In this document: one piece after another, positions 50,538 to 59,262 of the stretch
How positions within the stretch are numbered: the stretch's first letter is position 1
How the letters are laid out: the number at the start of each line of letters is the position of its first letter
NCBI GenBank assembly: GCA_045106175.1
Contig: JBGCEF010000050.1
Coordinates: 1-64,000 of the forward strand
Origin: TMED27 sp045106175
GTDB taxonomy: Bacteria; Pseudomonadota; Alphaproteobacteria; Micavibrionales; Micavibrionaceae
Reading direction: 5' to 3'
Length of the DNA: 64,000 nt
Program-made: the position numbers and the translations under genes
The notes under the pieces: model-generated
Seen by the model: the letters and a program-made list of their open reading frames with translations, nothing else
Told to the model about the DNA's origin: nothing
The model's database searches: none

Positions 50538-53500
50538 TTAGCCAGGTCTGGTTAAGTTTGTTGCTGGCGTTGTAGCAGATGCCACAGGAATATCTGCATC
50601 AAGAATATATCCGGCATCACGACCCGCTGCTTCAACAGCGCCTTGAACAGCCTCTGCTTCACCCGGTGGACGCGTCCCTGCGCGGGCTGTATCTGCATAG
50701 TAATCATTAACAGCCGTGCGATAATTCTCAAACCCATCTTGTCCTGTTAATGCACTAACGATTCCGCTAATCAACTCTGCAATCAAACTTGTCATTTCGC
50801 TCGGGTTATCCTGCCATGCCGCTTCGTATGCAGCAACGGCATCAGCCGCACCATCAGCATCAGCCGCAACGGGATGCACAGGAGGATTACCATTACGCTC
50901 TACATCATGCGCACTAAAGGCAACAACATCCGGCAAATCAACAGATGCAATAAGCCCTGCGTTCAATTCTGCCTGAATATCCGTCAAAGTCGCTGCATAA
51001 AAATCTGCGATACCTTGTAACGAAGCTGGGGTTTCGGTGACTTCCTGACCAATGCCTTCTAATATGTCCGCCGTTGAAAATGTACCTGCCGCATCGGGGC
51101 CATTATAAAAACCGAGCGCCGCTTCAAGAAATGGACCGCGTTCCGATGCCGGTAACGCCATAACAGCATCACGAATAGCACCTGACAATAATGTACTGCC
51201 TTCTACTGCTTCCCTGTTATGGAGCATCGCGCTGTCACCAATACTCAACTGACCCGCTGAAATTTCCAAAGGCCATGCGCCTCCTTCGATGTCAGCAACA
51301 CTATAAGCAACAATACTATATGCCCCGGGATCTGTTTGCGCTACTTCAAAACCACCTTCTGTAGGCGAAGGATAAGCCTCACCTGTTCTCGCTATAAACT
51401 CTTCCACCAAAGACTCTGTTGGAGGAATGTCGAGATCAAGACCAGGAGTTCTCTCATACCCTTCAGGATCTGACATAAAGGCTATAACTTCAGGTAAAAA
51501 ATCATCTCCCATTGCTCTGTATGCTGTCTGATAGGCTTGTCCAGCTTCTGCGGCAGCAAGGCGAAGGTCTAAAAATTGATCGATATCAACATTATCTAGC
51601 TCGGCAAGTGCCTGAAACTCTGCCTGTGCGACAGTATATCTCTGGTGTATTAGAACTAAATCAGAAAATGATGAATTTAATCTGGTCACATCTCTTATTG
51701 GTGGAGCATTCGAAAAATCACCATCATAGGAGCTCATAAACTCTGTCATCCCTGACGTAAAGCCAGGAAATGTGTCATATGTTTGAGGTATGTCTAGATT
51801 TACAAAAAATCCAGTAACATGACCTTGAAGCATTGCAGAGTTTGCACGGATTAATTGTGTAACACGCTCTTCCGCCATCATTGAAGCTGCATTAGATCCT
51901 GGCCCTGGCAGGTTGCTTGCTTCTGATATGATGTGTCTTGTTTCTGCTAACAATGCAACAACGGCAGGATCAACATCATCTCTATCAGCTTCAACAGTAG
52001 CCCTAACGACTTGTAATAACATGTCTTCAGACATCATGGATAATAGCTCAGGACCTCTTTCTGAATCTCTCAAAATGGCTTGTAACTCAACTTGATAGTC
52101 ACCAAGCACGTCCATGCCATCTAAGCCTGATCTCATACCAAGCCTTGAAATCAACAAGCTATTAGTTGGAATCTCTGAATCCCCTTCAATATAAGGAGTA
52201 GGTTGATATCCTTCTGGATCTGCCATAAACGCAATCATGTAAGAAAGATCACCCGAATTTTCTAAGACGCCGAATTGTAATTCATAGGTTTGTTGCGCTT
52301 CTGCAGCTGCTAAACGTAGCGCATCAAGTTTATCGTGATCAACACCATCATCATGTACAGCATACCAAGGGGCTACTTGCAGGTTTAGCGTAGTATAAGC
52401 TTCCTCTGCGGCTACCCATCTTTGATGCGATTCAACAAGTGCCGCAAGGCTTTCCGGTGAAGCTGCATAACGCAAATCAGGCGCTAAAAGCGGCAGCGCA
52501 TTGGAAAAATCACCATCAAAGCGAGTTAAAAAGTCTCCCATGCTTGATTGGAATGCTTGAAAAGATCCACCATCTGCTCCATTGAAGAAAGTATGAACAA
52601 AATTAGACGTAGCAATTAAGCCACCTTGTGTTTGTACATCACGTCTGATCTCTTCCATTGTCGAAACGTCTGCTCCTGCGTATTCCGCTACAAAAGCTGA
52701 ACCATAACGAGCACCTTGTATAACAATAGTATCAAAAATCGCAGCTGCGCCAGTTCTGGCCGAAAGCCACAAGTTTCGCCCTAATGAAGCATCCCCTTCG
52801 CTGTCCCAAGCATGATAAACATTATCCAAACCAAAATTTTCAGCGTGATAAAGACCTGCTGCACTCAAATATTCACCATTGGTCACTGCCATCATAGCGT
52901 CTGGGCCAACTAATGCGACCTCACCTAAACCGGCGTCTGTAAAGTATCGGTCAGCAGCCTCCATATCACCTGCATATTCCGCAGCCATTGAAGCAAGGAT
53001 TGCTCTTGTTTGCTCCGGTGATGCATTTTCTAAACGCGTCCAAAGATCACCTGATCCAGTTTCAAAATATCCACCGCCTTCACCATATAATTCTAAAAGA
53101 TGACCAGCCGCTGCTTCATAATCACCAGAATTCGCAAGCGCAGCTGCCTCAGGGGATATCTGACCAAGGTCTCCAAGAATTTCTTCGGTACGTCCTTCTC
53201 GTGGCCATAAATAAGCAGTTAATCCAACAGCACCTGCAATAACCCATGGATTTGTCAAAGCACGACGTGTTCTACTTCTGGTATCCGCATCTGCATCGGG
53301 GCCTCCTCCATCAGGTGAAGCATTTGGATCTGCATCTGGATCTGCGTCTGGGCCTGCTTGTGCCAAACGATCTCTCTCCGCTTCGGCTTCTGCTTCTGCT
53401 GCTGCGGCTCTTGTATCTAAATCTTCTTCTGCTGCTGCGGCTCTTGCCTCTGCTTCTGCTTCTGCTTCTGCTGCTCGTGCGTCGGCTTCTGCTTCTATAC

Positions 53501-55598
53501 GCGCTCGTTCCGCTTCTGCTTCGGCTGTTGCTGCAGCTTCTGCATCTCTTGCTGCGGTGTCCGCAGCATCAATGTCTGCCTCAATGTCTCCAATACGTGT
53601 GTTACCTGCATCTACGGCTTCTGCAGCGATGCGTACTTCTTCTGCTGAAGCAATACCTGGCGTTGTTGCATCTAATCCAAGGGCTGCAACTCTTGTTGTG
53701 CTTCCATCGCGCATAGTCGGGCTTCTGGCATCTACGGCTTGGCGAATAGTCCCTGGCCTTGACGCCGTATCTATTCCTGCCTGAATACGTGCATCACGTC
53801 TTGCTTCGATAGCTGCTAATTCTGTCGGTGTCGGATCACGCAGCGGCCCATCAGGTGTGTCTCGAACTCCAGCACGTTCAACCGCTGCATCCGCTCCAGC
53901 TCTGCGGGCTTCTGCTTCGGCAATAATTTGTGCACGTGCATCACTAACACCAAATAATGTCTCATAACGGCTACGCTGCGCACCATCTGTTTCTGCGTAA
54001 ATGCGATCACGCTCTGTTTCTGCATGGCTTAAAGCTTCTTGGCGACCTTCTTGTTCTGCACCAGCTCTGCGCGCTTCTGCTTCTGTTTCACGCGTGGCTG
54101 CTTCGGCTTCGGCTGCTGCTACGCGGTCGGCCTCTACTCTATCGGCTTCTGCTTGACGCTCGGCACGTTCTCTTTCAACGTCCGTTTCACGCTCTGCGCG
54201 TTCTCTCTCTGCTTGCTCTCTAATTGCAGTACGTTCTTCTTCGACGGCTGCTGCTCGCGCTTGGCGACCCTCTTCAAAAGCTGACGTTACCGCACGACGT
54301 TCTCTAAATGCAGTGAATCTCTCGCTAAATGAATTGCCTACTCTGCGTAAACCGCCAACGATCGTTTTTCCACCCAGATAACCTGCGAGAAGACCACCTC
54401 CGATAACACCGGCTGTTGTTGCATTTAACCCTAAGCCACTTTCCGTGACGACTGGTGTTTCGCCTTCTGCACCTGGTTCATCTTCACCTGGAACACGTGG
54501 TTCAGGAATTGTAATTGTCTCAGGATCAATGCCAAGACGTTCAATAAGTGTTGCTTGTTCTGCTTCTGTAAGTTCAGCAAGCGCTTCTGGCGAAGTTTGA
54601 ATTAAACCTGCAAGTGTTCCATTGCTAGCCATGATCGCTTCACGATCAAAGGTCATAACACTGCCGCCCTCAACTCCGGTAATATTGCCATCTTCATCTA
54701 AAATTGGCGTTCCACCAACATTAACAGCAATCCCTGAGCCCGAAGGTACCGCAAAGATACCATCCGCTTCCATACCAAGCGTCTCTGCTAAGATGGAATC
54801 ACGCTTACCTAAAAGATCTTGTGCACCTTCAACGGCTACATTTGTGCGTTCATCACGTACGCCGGTAACAGCAACATCAAATCCTAATGCGCGTAAAAGC
54901 GCCTGTAAAACACCAACAAGGCCACCAGTTTGCTGATCACCAAGGTCCAAAAGTAACTGATCAAGACCAGGTCTGGTCGCAGCTTCGCTTGTAATTTGTT
55001 CTAGCATTGCTGTTGGAATGCCATCATGCGCACCAGTATTTGCGTTTGCTGTGCCTGTAACATCTTCTAACGTGACACCTTCTGCACCAGTAACTGCAAG
55101 TAAGCCTTGCCTGTAACGTAATTCTGGATCTGCTTCCACAACAACTGGATCAGCCGTTACAACGGGATCAGGCGCAACTACTGCTGCAGGCTGTTGAGCG
55201 GGCTGAACAGGAGGTGCTTGTACTGGTGCTGCTACCGCTGCTGCACCTGGTGCTAAAGCTTGAACAACGCCTGGATTAGAAACTGTCGGGCCGGCGGCGG
55301 CCATTGCAGGTGCGCTTCCACCTGTAAATGTTGCTAAAATACGACGCTGGCTAGGATCGGTGATATCACCAATATTACGTTCGACTTGCGCTCTAAACGA
55401 TGGATCGCTCTGCATGCGATTATGAACATGATCAAGAAATTGTCCGGTCGACATTTGCCACATCTGATTACCAGAAAGACCTGTTAAAGATGTCATGGCG
55501 ACTGCATTGGTGTTGCTTGTTTGTCCGGTAACAGGAACGTCAACCACCATCTGAATCAAACGAACCTGATCAGAGAAGCTTAAGCTACCATATGCCAT
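50538..55598 (-). CDS. Giant coiled-coil and internal-repeat protein of unknown function (1686 aa)
   Basis: No full-length family is recognised. N-terminal globular region (1-115), Pro/Ala/Val linker (115-160), and a region around residues 223-258 (GLVGVLQALLRALGFDV, then TGVRDERTNVAV) that resembles a peptidoglycan-binding helix bundle. A hydrophobic Gly-rich helix (about 391-410) precedes a very long Glu/Arg/Ala coiled coil (about 425-750) and an Asp/Pro-rich hinge. A second hydrophobic helix (about 783-799, NPWVIAGAVGLTAYLWP) leads to an all-helical C-terminal half with a 155-residue duplication. No N-terminal signal peptide. AGAGGG lies 7 nt before the ATG. It sits on the opposite strand between dnaB and alr, normally neighbours. 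A structural or envelope-spanning role is only a guess. Confidence 0.85.
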   Translation of the reverse strand: MAYGSLSFSDQVRLIQMVVDVPVTGQTSNTNAVAMTSLTGLSGNQMWQMSTGQFLDHVHNRMQSDPSFRAQVERNIGDITDPSQRRILATFTGGSAPAMAAAGPTVSNPGVVQALAPGAAAVAAPVQAPPVQPAQQPAAVVAPDPVVTADPVVVEADPELRYRQGLLAVTGAEGVTLEDVTGTANANTGAHDGIPTAMLEQITSEAATRPGLDQLLLDLGDQQTGGLVGVLQALLRALGFDVAVTGVRDERTNVAVEGAQDLLGKRDSILAETLGMEADGIFAVPSGSGIAVNVGGTPILDEDGNITGVEGGSVMTFDREAIMASNGTLAGLIQTSPEALAELTEAEQATLIERLGIDPETITIPEPRVPGEDEPGAEGETPVVTESGLGLNATTAGVIGGGLLAGYLGGKTIVGGLRRVGNSFSERFTAFRERRAVTSAFEEGRQARAAAVEEERTAIREQAERERAERETDVERERAERQAEADRVEADRVAAAEAEAATRETEAEARRAGAEQEGRQEALSHAETERDRIYAETDGAQRSRYETLFGVSDARAQIIAEAEARRAGADAAVERAGVRDTPDGPLRDPTPTELAAIEARRDARIQAGIDTASRPGTIRQAVDARSPTMRDGSTTRVAALGLDATTPGIASAEEVRIAAEAVDAGNTRIGDIEADIDAADTAARDAEAAATAEAEAERARIEAEADARAAEAEAEAEARAAAAEEDLDTRAAAAEAEAEAERDRLAQAGPDADPDADPNASPDGGGPDADADTRSRTRRALTNPWVIAGAVGLTAYLWPREGRTEEILGDLGQISPEAAALANSGDYEAAAGHLLELYGEGGGYFETGSGDLWTRLENASPEQTRAILASMAAEYAGDMEAADRYFTDAGLGEVALVGPDAMMAVTNGEYLSAAGLYHAENFGLDNVYHAWDSEGDASLGRNLWLSARTGAAAIFDTIVIQGARYGSAFVAEYAGADVSTMEEIRRDVQTQGGLIATSNFVHTFFNGADGGSFQAFQSSMGDFLTRFDGDFSNALPLLAPDLRYAASPESLAALVESHQRWVAAEEAYTTLNLQVAPWYAVHDDGVDHDKLDALRLAAAEAQQTYELQFGVLENSGDLSYMIAFMADPEGYQPTPYIEGDSEIPTNSLLISRLGMRSGLDGMDVLGDYQVELQAILRDSERGPELLSMMSEDMLLQVVRATVEADRDDVDPAVVALLAETRHIISEASNLPGPGSNAASMMAEERVTQLIRANSAMLQGHVTGFFVNLDIPQTYDTFPGFTSGMTEFMSSYDGDFSNAPPIRDVTRLNSSFSDLVLIHQRYTVAQAEFQALAELDNVDIDQFLDLRLAAAEAGQAYQTAYRAMGDDFLPEVIAFMSDPEGYERTPGLDLDIPPTESLVEEFIARTGEAYPSPTEGGFEVAQTDPGAYSIVAYSVADIEGGAWPLEISAGQLSIGDSAMLHNREAVEGSTLLSGAIRDAVMALPASERGPFLEAALGFYNGPDAAGTFSTADILEGIGQEVTETPASLQGIADFYAATLTDIQAELNAGLIASVDLPDVVAFSAHDVERNGNPPVHPVAADADGAADAVAAYEAAWQDNPSEMTSLIAELISGIVSALTGQDGFENYRTAVNDYYADTARAGTRPPGEAEAVQGAVEAAGRDAGYILDADIPVASATTPATNLTRPG
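51390..51855 (-). repeat. Protein-level repeat copy 2 within the giant protein
   Basis: About residues 1248-1403. It carries SYDGDFSNAPPI, SSFSDLVLIHQRYTVAQAEF, DQFLDLRLAAAEAGQAYQTA and IAFMSDPEGYERTPG, matching copy 1 segment by segment. The DNA has diverged, so this is an old duplication. Confidence 0.75.
52150..52620 (-). repeat. Protein-level repeat copy 1 within the giant protein
   Basis: About residues 993-1150. It carries RFDGDFSNALPL, ESLAALVESHQRWVAAEEAY, DKLDALRLAAAEAQQTYELQ and IAFMADPEGYQPTP. Shared landmarks with copy 2 are DGDFSNA, HQR, LRLAAAEA-x-Q-x-Y and PEGY-x-x-TP in the same order and spacing. Confidence 0.75.
53380..53570 (-). repeat. Low-complexity triplet repeats encoding an Ala/Glu coiled coil
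   Basis: On the plus strand the DNA is dominated by imperfect repeats of GCTTCTGCTTCT and GCTGCGGCT. They code for alternating Glu-Ala-Glu-Ala residues of the coiled coil on the minus strand. Length variation by slippage is plausible here. Confidence 0.7.
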
Positions 55599-55752
55599 AA
55601 ATTTACCCTCTTACTTTCTTTCGCAGCTTATTTATTCTTTATTTTATGCTGCTATTTACAAATACCGTCTTAAAATGTGCCAATATTCTCTAATCGGATT
55701 GGTCACGTGCACAGTATGAAGAGAAAAGTTTAAGAATTCGTTAACGACGCTA

Positions 55753-55780
55753 TAGACAGCGCCAAAACCGCAGATATAGT
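55753..55780 (+). promoter_or_regulatory. Candidate promoter of alr
   Basis: TAGACA (55753-55758), 16-nt spacer, TATAGT (55775-55780), then 8 nt to the alr ATG; no Shine-Dalgarno. A leaderless start is implied. Confidence 0.5.
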
Positions 55781-55788
55781 GTGGTCTC

Positions 55789-56874
55789 ATGAAAGGTCGT
55801 TTTACAATTAATTTCAGCGCAATGCAGGACAATTACAGAATCGTCCGCAAAAATGTGGATAATCCTTGCAAAATTGGCGCAGTTGTAAAAGCCAATGGCT
55901 ATAGCTGCGGTATTGATAAAGTTGGAAAAGCTCTAACAAAAGTCGGTGCAAACACCTTTTTCGTTGCCACTATCACCGAAGCTATATCTTTAAGAGAGGC
56001 GATCGGACACGGTTCCTTAATAGCGGTGTTTAACGGTTTCTGGCAACCAGAGGCGCAAGCATATTTAAGCCATAATATAACCCCTGTGTTAAATTCTATG
56101 CCCGAGATTGAATCTTATAAGGCATTGGCAGAAGATCAAAAACTACCAGCTATTATCCATATCGATACCGCAATGAATCGCCTTGGGCTTGAAAAACAAG
56201 ATCTTTTAACGCTGCAAAACCATCCGGAAAATTTAGACGGATTGGAGCTTTTATATGTCATGAGCCACTTCGCAAGTGCAGATGATCCGGATTCGAATAC
56301 GCATAAGGTGCAAAATGAAGATTTTTTAAAGGCCTGCCGAATGCTTCCCGAAGCAAAGAAATCATTGGCGAATGCGCCGGGATTATTCAGAAATACAGAC
56401 TATCATTATGATATGGTACGCCCTGGATTGTGTTTATATGGTCTTAATCCGTTGCCTGAACAAGATAATATGATGAAACCAGTTATTTCGCTGGACGCTC
56501 CGATTTTACAAATCCGTGAAGCCAAAAAGGGCGAATGCTGCGGCTATAATGAAACATATACCTTTAGTGAAAATGCATGGCTGGCGATTGTATCTCTAGG
56601 ATATGCAGATGGCTTATTAAGATCGCTGACAAACCAAGGAAAATTTTATTATAAAGGGTATCCGTGCCCCATTCGTGGCCGTGTTTCAATGGACCTCACC
56701 ACAGTTGATATCTCTGCAATTCCTGAAAATGAACGGCCACTTCCGGGTGAATGGATGGAGATTGTTGGTAAAAACCAGACGATCGAAGCCTTAGCAAAAG
56801 ATGCTAATACCAATACGCATGAGCTTTTGACATCTATTGGGATGCGCTATGAGCGTCATTATATTCACAGTTAA
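55789..56874 (+). CDS. alr: Alanine racemase
   Basis: PLP enzyme making D-alanine for peptidoglycan. PLP Lys in GAVVKANGYSCGIDKVGKAL; the catalytic Tyr region in GECCGYNETYTF; C-terminal LGYADGLLRSLTNQGKFYY and RGRVSMDLTTVDIS. Length 361 residues is normal. It usually follows dnaB directly in alphaproteobacteria; here the giant gene intervenes. The 3' end overlaps the convergent dipeptidase gene by 41 nt. Confidence 0.95.
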   Translation: MKGRFTINFSAMQDNYRIVRKNVDNPCKIGAVVKANGYSCGIDKVGKALTKVGANTFFVATITEAISLREAIGHGSLIAVFNGFWQPEAQAYLSHNITPVLNSMPEIESYKALAEDQKLPAIIHIDTAMNRLGLEKQDLLTLQNHPENLDGLELLYVMSHFASADDPDSNTHKVQNEDFLKACRMLPEAKKSLANAPGLFRNTDYHYDMVRPGLCLYGLNPLPEQDNMMKPVISLDAPILQIREAKKGECCGYNETYTFSENAWLAIVSLGYADGLLRSLTNQGKFYYKGYPCPIRGRVSMDLTTVDISAIPENERPLPGEWMEIVGKNQTIEALAKDANTNTHELLTSIGMRYERHYIHS

Positions 56875-57559
56875 GGTCTTCTTTAATCAAACGCATATGC
56901 GGCCAAATATTATCATCAGACAAAGGCGCATATTGCTCATAAACATCTTTGGAAAAACGAAAATCCCACCATTCTTGCGATAGCCCCTCTAACGTAATGT
57001 CAAATTGCTGAGCCGCGTTGAACATAGCAGTGTCTAATATTTGCCGATTTTGTATCACGTCAAAATCATGCAGATAATCACGATGCGCTGGATTTTGCGC
57101 AGCATCAGAGCTTTCAGATAGAAAATCAAACGCACACCCCATATCAAGCAACTTCCCTTGCGCATCTTTAATACTAACATCTACCGCCATACCGCGCGGA
57201 TGCCCTCCGGCTCCCGGAGGCGACAACAAACGCGGCTCTTCTAGCCAATGCGGATTATCCTGCACACGTTTTGTCTTTAACATCGCATCTTGCGCATTGG
57301 TAACACGCAAACCATCGTAAAGTACTAAAACGCCGCCGGTTGCTTGAAAAATAAGGCGCGCTGCTTCTAAAACGATCTTGGCTAAATCCTTATGAAGCCA
57401 TAGTTTTGCACCTGTTCTGTATATTTGTTCACCAAATAAAAGGTTATCGGGTTGCGCATAAGCCAATTCAACAGCAATAGGATGCTCCCATGCATAATCA
57501 TTCATACAGACAAGATCATCTGGCGGTATGAGTTTTAATGCTGAACTTGCTTGATTCAT
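56834..57559 (-). CDS. VanX/DdpX-like D-Ala-D-Ala dipeptidase (M15 family) with altered zinc site
   Basis: 241 residues from ATG 57559 (GAGG 9 nt upstream; an ATG at 57577 is less supported). Motifs of the VanX group: VLYDGLRVTNAQ, then GGHPRGMAVDVSI giving zinc ligands H120 and D127, and QEWWDFRF giving catalytic E196. The last zinc ligand, His in the usual E-W-W-H, is Asp199 here. Such enzymes hydrolyse free D-Ala-D-Ala for recycling. No signal peptide is seen, so it should act in the cytoplasm. It is convergent with alr, a meaningful pairing in D-Ala metabolism. Confidence 0.87.
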   Translation of the reverse strand: MNQASSALKLIPPDDLVCMNDYAWEHPIAVELAYAQPDNLLFGEQIYRTGAKLWLHKDLAKIVLEAARLIFQATGGVLVLYDGLRVTNAQDAMLKTKRVQDNPHWLEEPRLLSPPGAGGHPRGMAVDVSIKDAQGKLLDMGCAFDFLSESSDAAQNPAHRDYLHDFDVIQNRQILDTAMFNAAQQFDITLEGLSQEWWDFRFSKDVYEQYAPLSDDNIWPHMRLIKEDLNCEYNDAHSASQ

Positions 57560-57638
57560 TGCTGGACGCCTCGCCATTGATGCATTATCTTTGCACGATT
57601 AATAGACCAAGAACATGCCATAATAAAAATAAATACAT

Positions 57639-58475
57639 ATGTCATCACAAACACAACCCAAAGCCGATGATCGCCCTCAAAACAATCCTGCAATAGAGGC
57701 GTTATTAGAAACATGCCAAGCGATTGGCCGTTCTATACTGTCTTTTTTTGCACTTGTTGGCCGCATTAGCAATTTTATCGGGAAAAGTATATATCACTGC
57801 ATAACCGCTCCATTTTTTCCGTCACAATTAGGCCGACAAATTCTAGATATTGGATATTACTCACTGCCTGTTGTCGGAATGACAGCATTATTTACGGGAA
57901 TGGTTTTAGCCCTCCAAAGCTACACCGGATTTACGCGATTTAACGCGGAAGGTGCAATCGCTGGTGTCGTAGCATTATCAGTAACACGTGAATTAGCCCC
58001 TGTTTTAGCTGGATTAATGGTCGCTGGACGGGTTGGCGCATCCATCGCCGCAGAAATCGGAACAATGCGTGTGACAGAACAAATCGACGCGTTAACAACA
58101 TTATCCGTCAATCCGTTTAAATATTTAATCGCACCGCGCATTATCGCAGGAACCTTTATGCTGCCTATACTTGTCTTGGTTGGCGATATTATTGGGATTT
58201 ACGGCGGATATGTCGTTGCGATCTATAATCTGGATTTTTCTGTTGGTTCATACTTAAAACAAACATGGGATACCATTGAGGCAATGGATGTTATCTCCGG
58301 CCTTATTAAGGCCGCCGCGTTCGGGTTCATTGTAACAATGATGGGCTGTTATCACGGCTATAATTCTGCGCGCGGCGCTCAGGGTGTAGGGGCGGCGACA
58401 ACCAATGCGGTTGTCTCATCATCAATCTTAATTCTGATCTTTAATTATATCCTCACGCAGGTATTTTTCTCATGA
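57639..58475 (+). CDS. mlaE: Phospholipid/ABC transporter permease MlaE
   Basis: 278-residue MlaE-type permease with about six membrane helices. The domain shows LPVVGMTALFTGMVLALQSY, SVTRELAPVLAGLMVAGRVG, AAEIGTMRVTEQIDALTTL and the late GCYHGYNSARGAQGVGAATT. The first 50 residues are a polar lead. Its stop overlaps the mlaF start (ATGA), so the two are coupled. Confidence 0.95.
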   Translation: MSSQTQPKADDRPQNNPAIEALLETCQAIGRSILSFFALVGRISNFIGKSIYHCITAPFFPSQLGRQILDIGYYSLPVVGMTALFTGMVLALQSYTGFTRFNAEGAIAGVVALSVTRELAPVLAGLMVAGRVGASIAAEIGTMRVTEQIDALTTLSVNPFKYLIAPRIIAGTFMLPILVLVGDIIGIYGGYVVAIYNLDFSVGSYLKQTWDTIEAMDVISGLIKAAAFGFIVTMMGCYHGYNSARGAQGVGAATTNAVVSSSILILIFNYILTQVFFS

Positions 58476-59245
58476 GTCAAGATATCCCTAAATTACAGCT
58501 AAAAAATATTACCAAATCTTTTGGTAATAAACATATTTTATGCGGCGTCGATTTTGAAATTCCAAAAGGAAAATCGCTCGTTATCATCGGCGGCTCTGGG
58601 ACTGGTAAATCAGTCACGCTAAAATGTATCTTAGGTCTTTTAGAACCCGACGAGGGTTCAATCTTGATTGATGGTAAAGAAACGGTTGGCTCATCTGCGA
58701 AAGAGCGCGACATTCAAATGCATAAATTTGGTATGCTATTTCAAGGCGCAGCTCTATTTGATTCTATTAAAGTCTGGGAAAATGTCGCCTTTGGCCTTAT
58801 CCACGGACGCAATATTGACCGCCGCAAAGCTAGAGAGATCGCGCTTGAAAAAATCCAAGCCGTAGGATTAAAGTCCGAAGTCGCAGATTCCTATCCCGCA
58901 GAATTATCCGGCGGAATGCAAAAACGTGTCGGCCTCGCCAGAGCGATCGCCGCATCACCGGAGATTATCTTTTTCGACGAGCCAACCACGGGCCTTGACC
59001 CCATAATGGCAGATGTCATCAATGAATTGATTGTTGAATCTGTCAAAGGGCTAGGGGCAACCGCTCTCTCTATTACGCATGACATGGCATCCGCAAGAAA
59101 AATTGCCGACTATATTGCCATGCTACACGAAGGAAAAATTGTCTGGAGCGGCCCAATCGAAGAGTTGGATAAAAGTGGCAATGAATATGTCGAACAATTC
59201 ATCCATGGTCGCGCAGATGGACCCATTACACGCAGGGTCGCATAG
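58472..59245 (+). CDS. mlaF: Phospholipid/ABC transporter ATP-binding protein MlaF
   Basis: 257 residues. Walker A IIGGSGTGKSVTLK, Q-loop MLFQGAALFDSIKVWENV, signature AELSGGMQKRVGLARA, Walker B IIFFDEPTTGLDP and the H-loop SITHDMASARK. Works with MlaE here and with MlaD encoded near the left end to move phospholipids between membranes. mlaD, mlaB or mlaC genes are not adjacent. Confidence 0.96.
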   Translation: MSQDIPKLQLKNITKSFGNKHILCGVDFEIPKGKSLVIIGGSGTGKSVTLKCILGLLEPDEGSILIDGKETVGSSAKERDIQMHKFGMLFQGAALFDSIKVWENVAFGLIHGRNIDRRKAREIALEKIQAVGLKSEVADSYPAELSGGMQKRVGLARAIAASPEIIFFDEPTTGLDPIMADVINELIVESVKGLGATALSITHDMASARKIADYIAMLHEGKIVWSGPIEELDKSGNEYVEQFIHGRADGPITRRVA

Positions 59246-59262
59246 GGCAGAGGCAAGAGACT

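Noticed and set aside
53246..53716. Plus-strand Leu-rich open frame of 156 codons
   Set aside because: It is the complement of the Glu/Ala triplet repeats of the giant coiled-coil gene; Leu/Arg runs are a by-product and there is no start signal.
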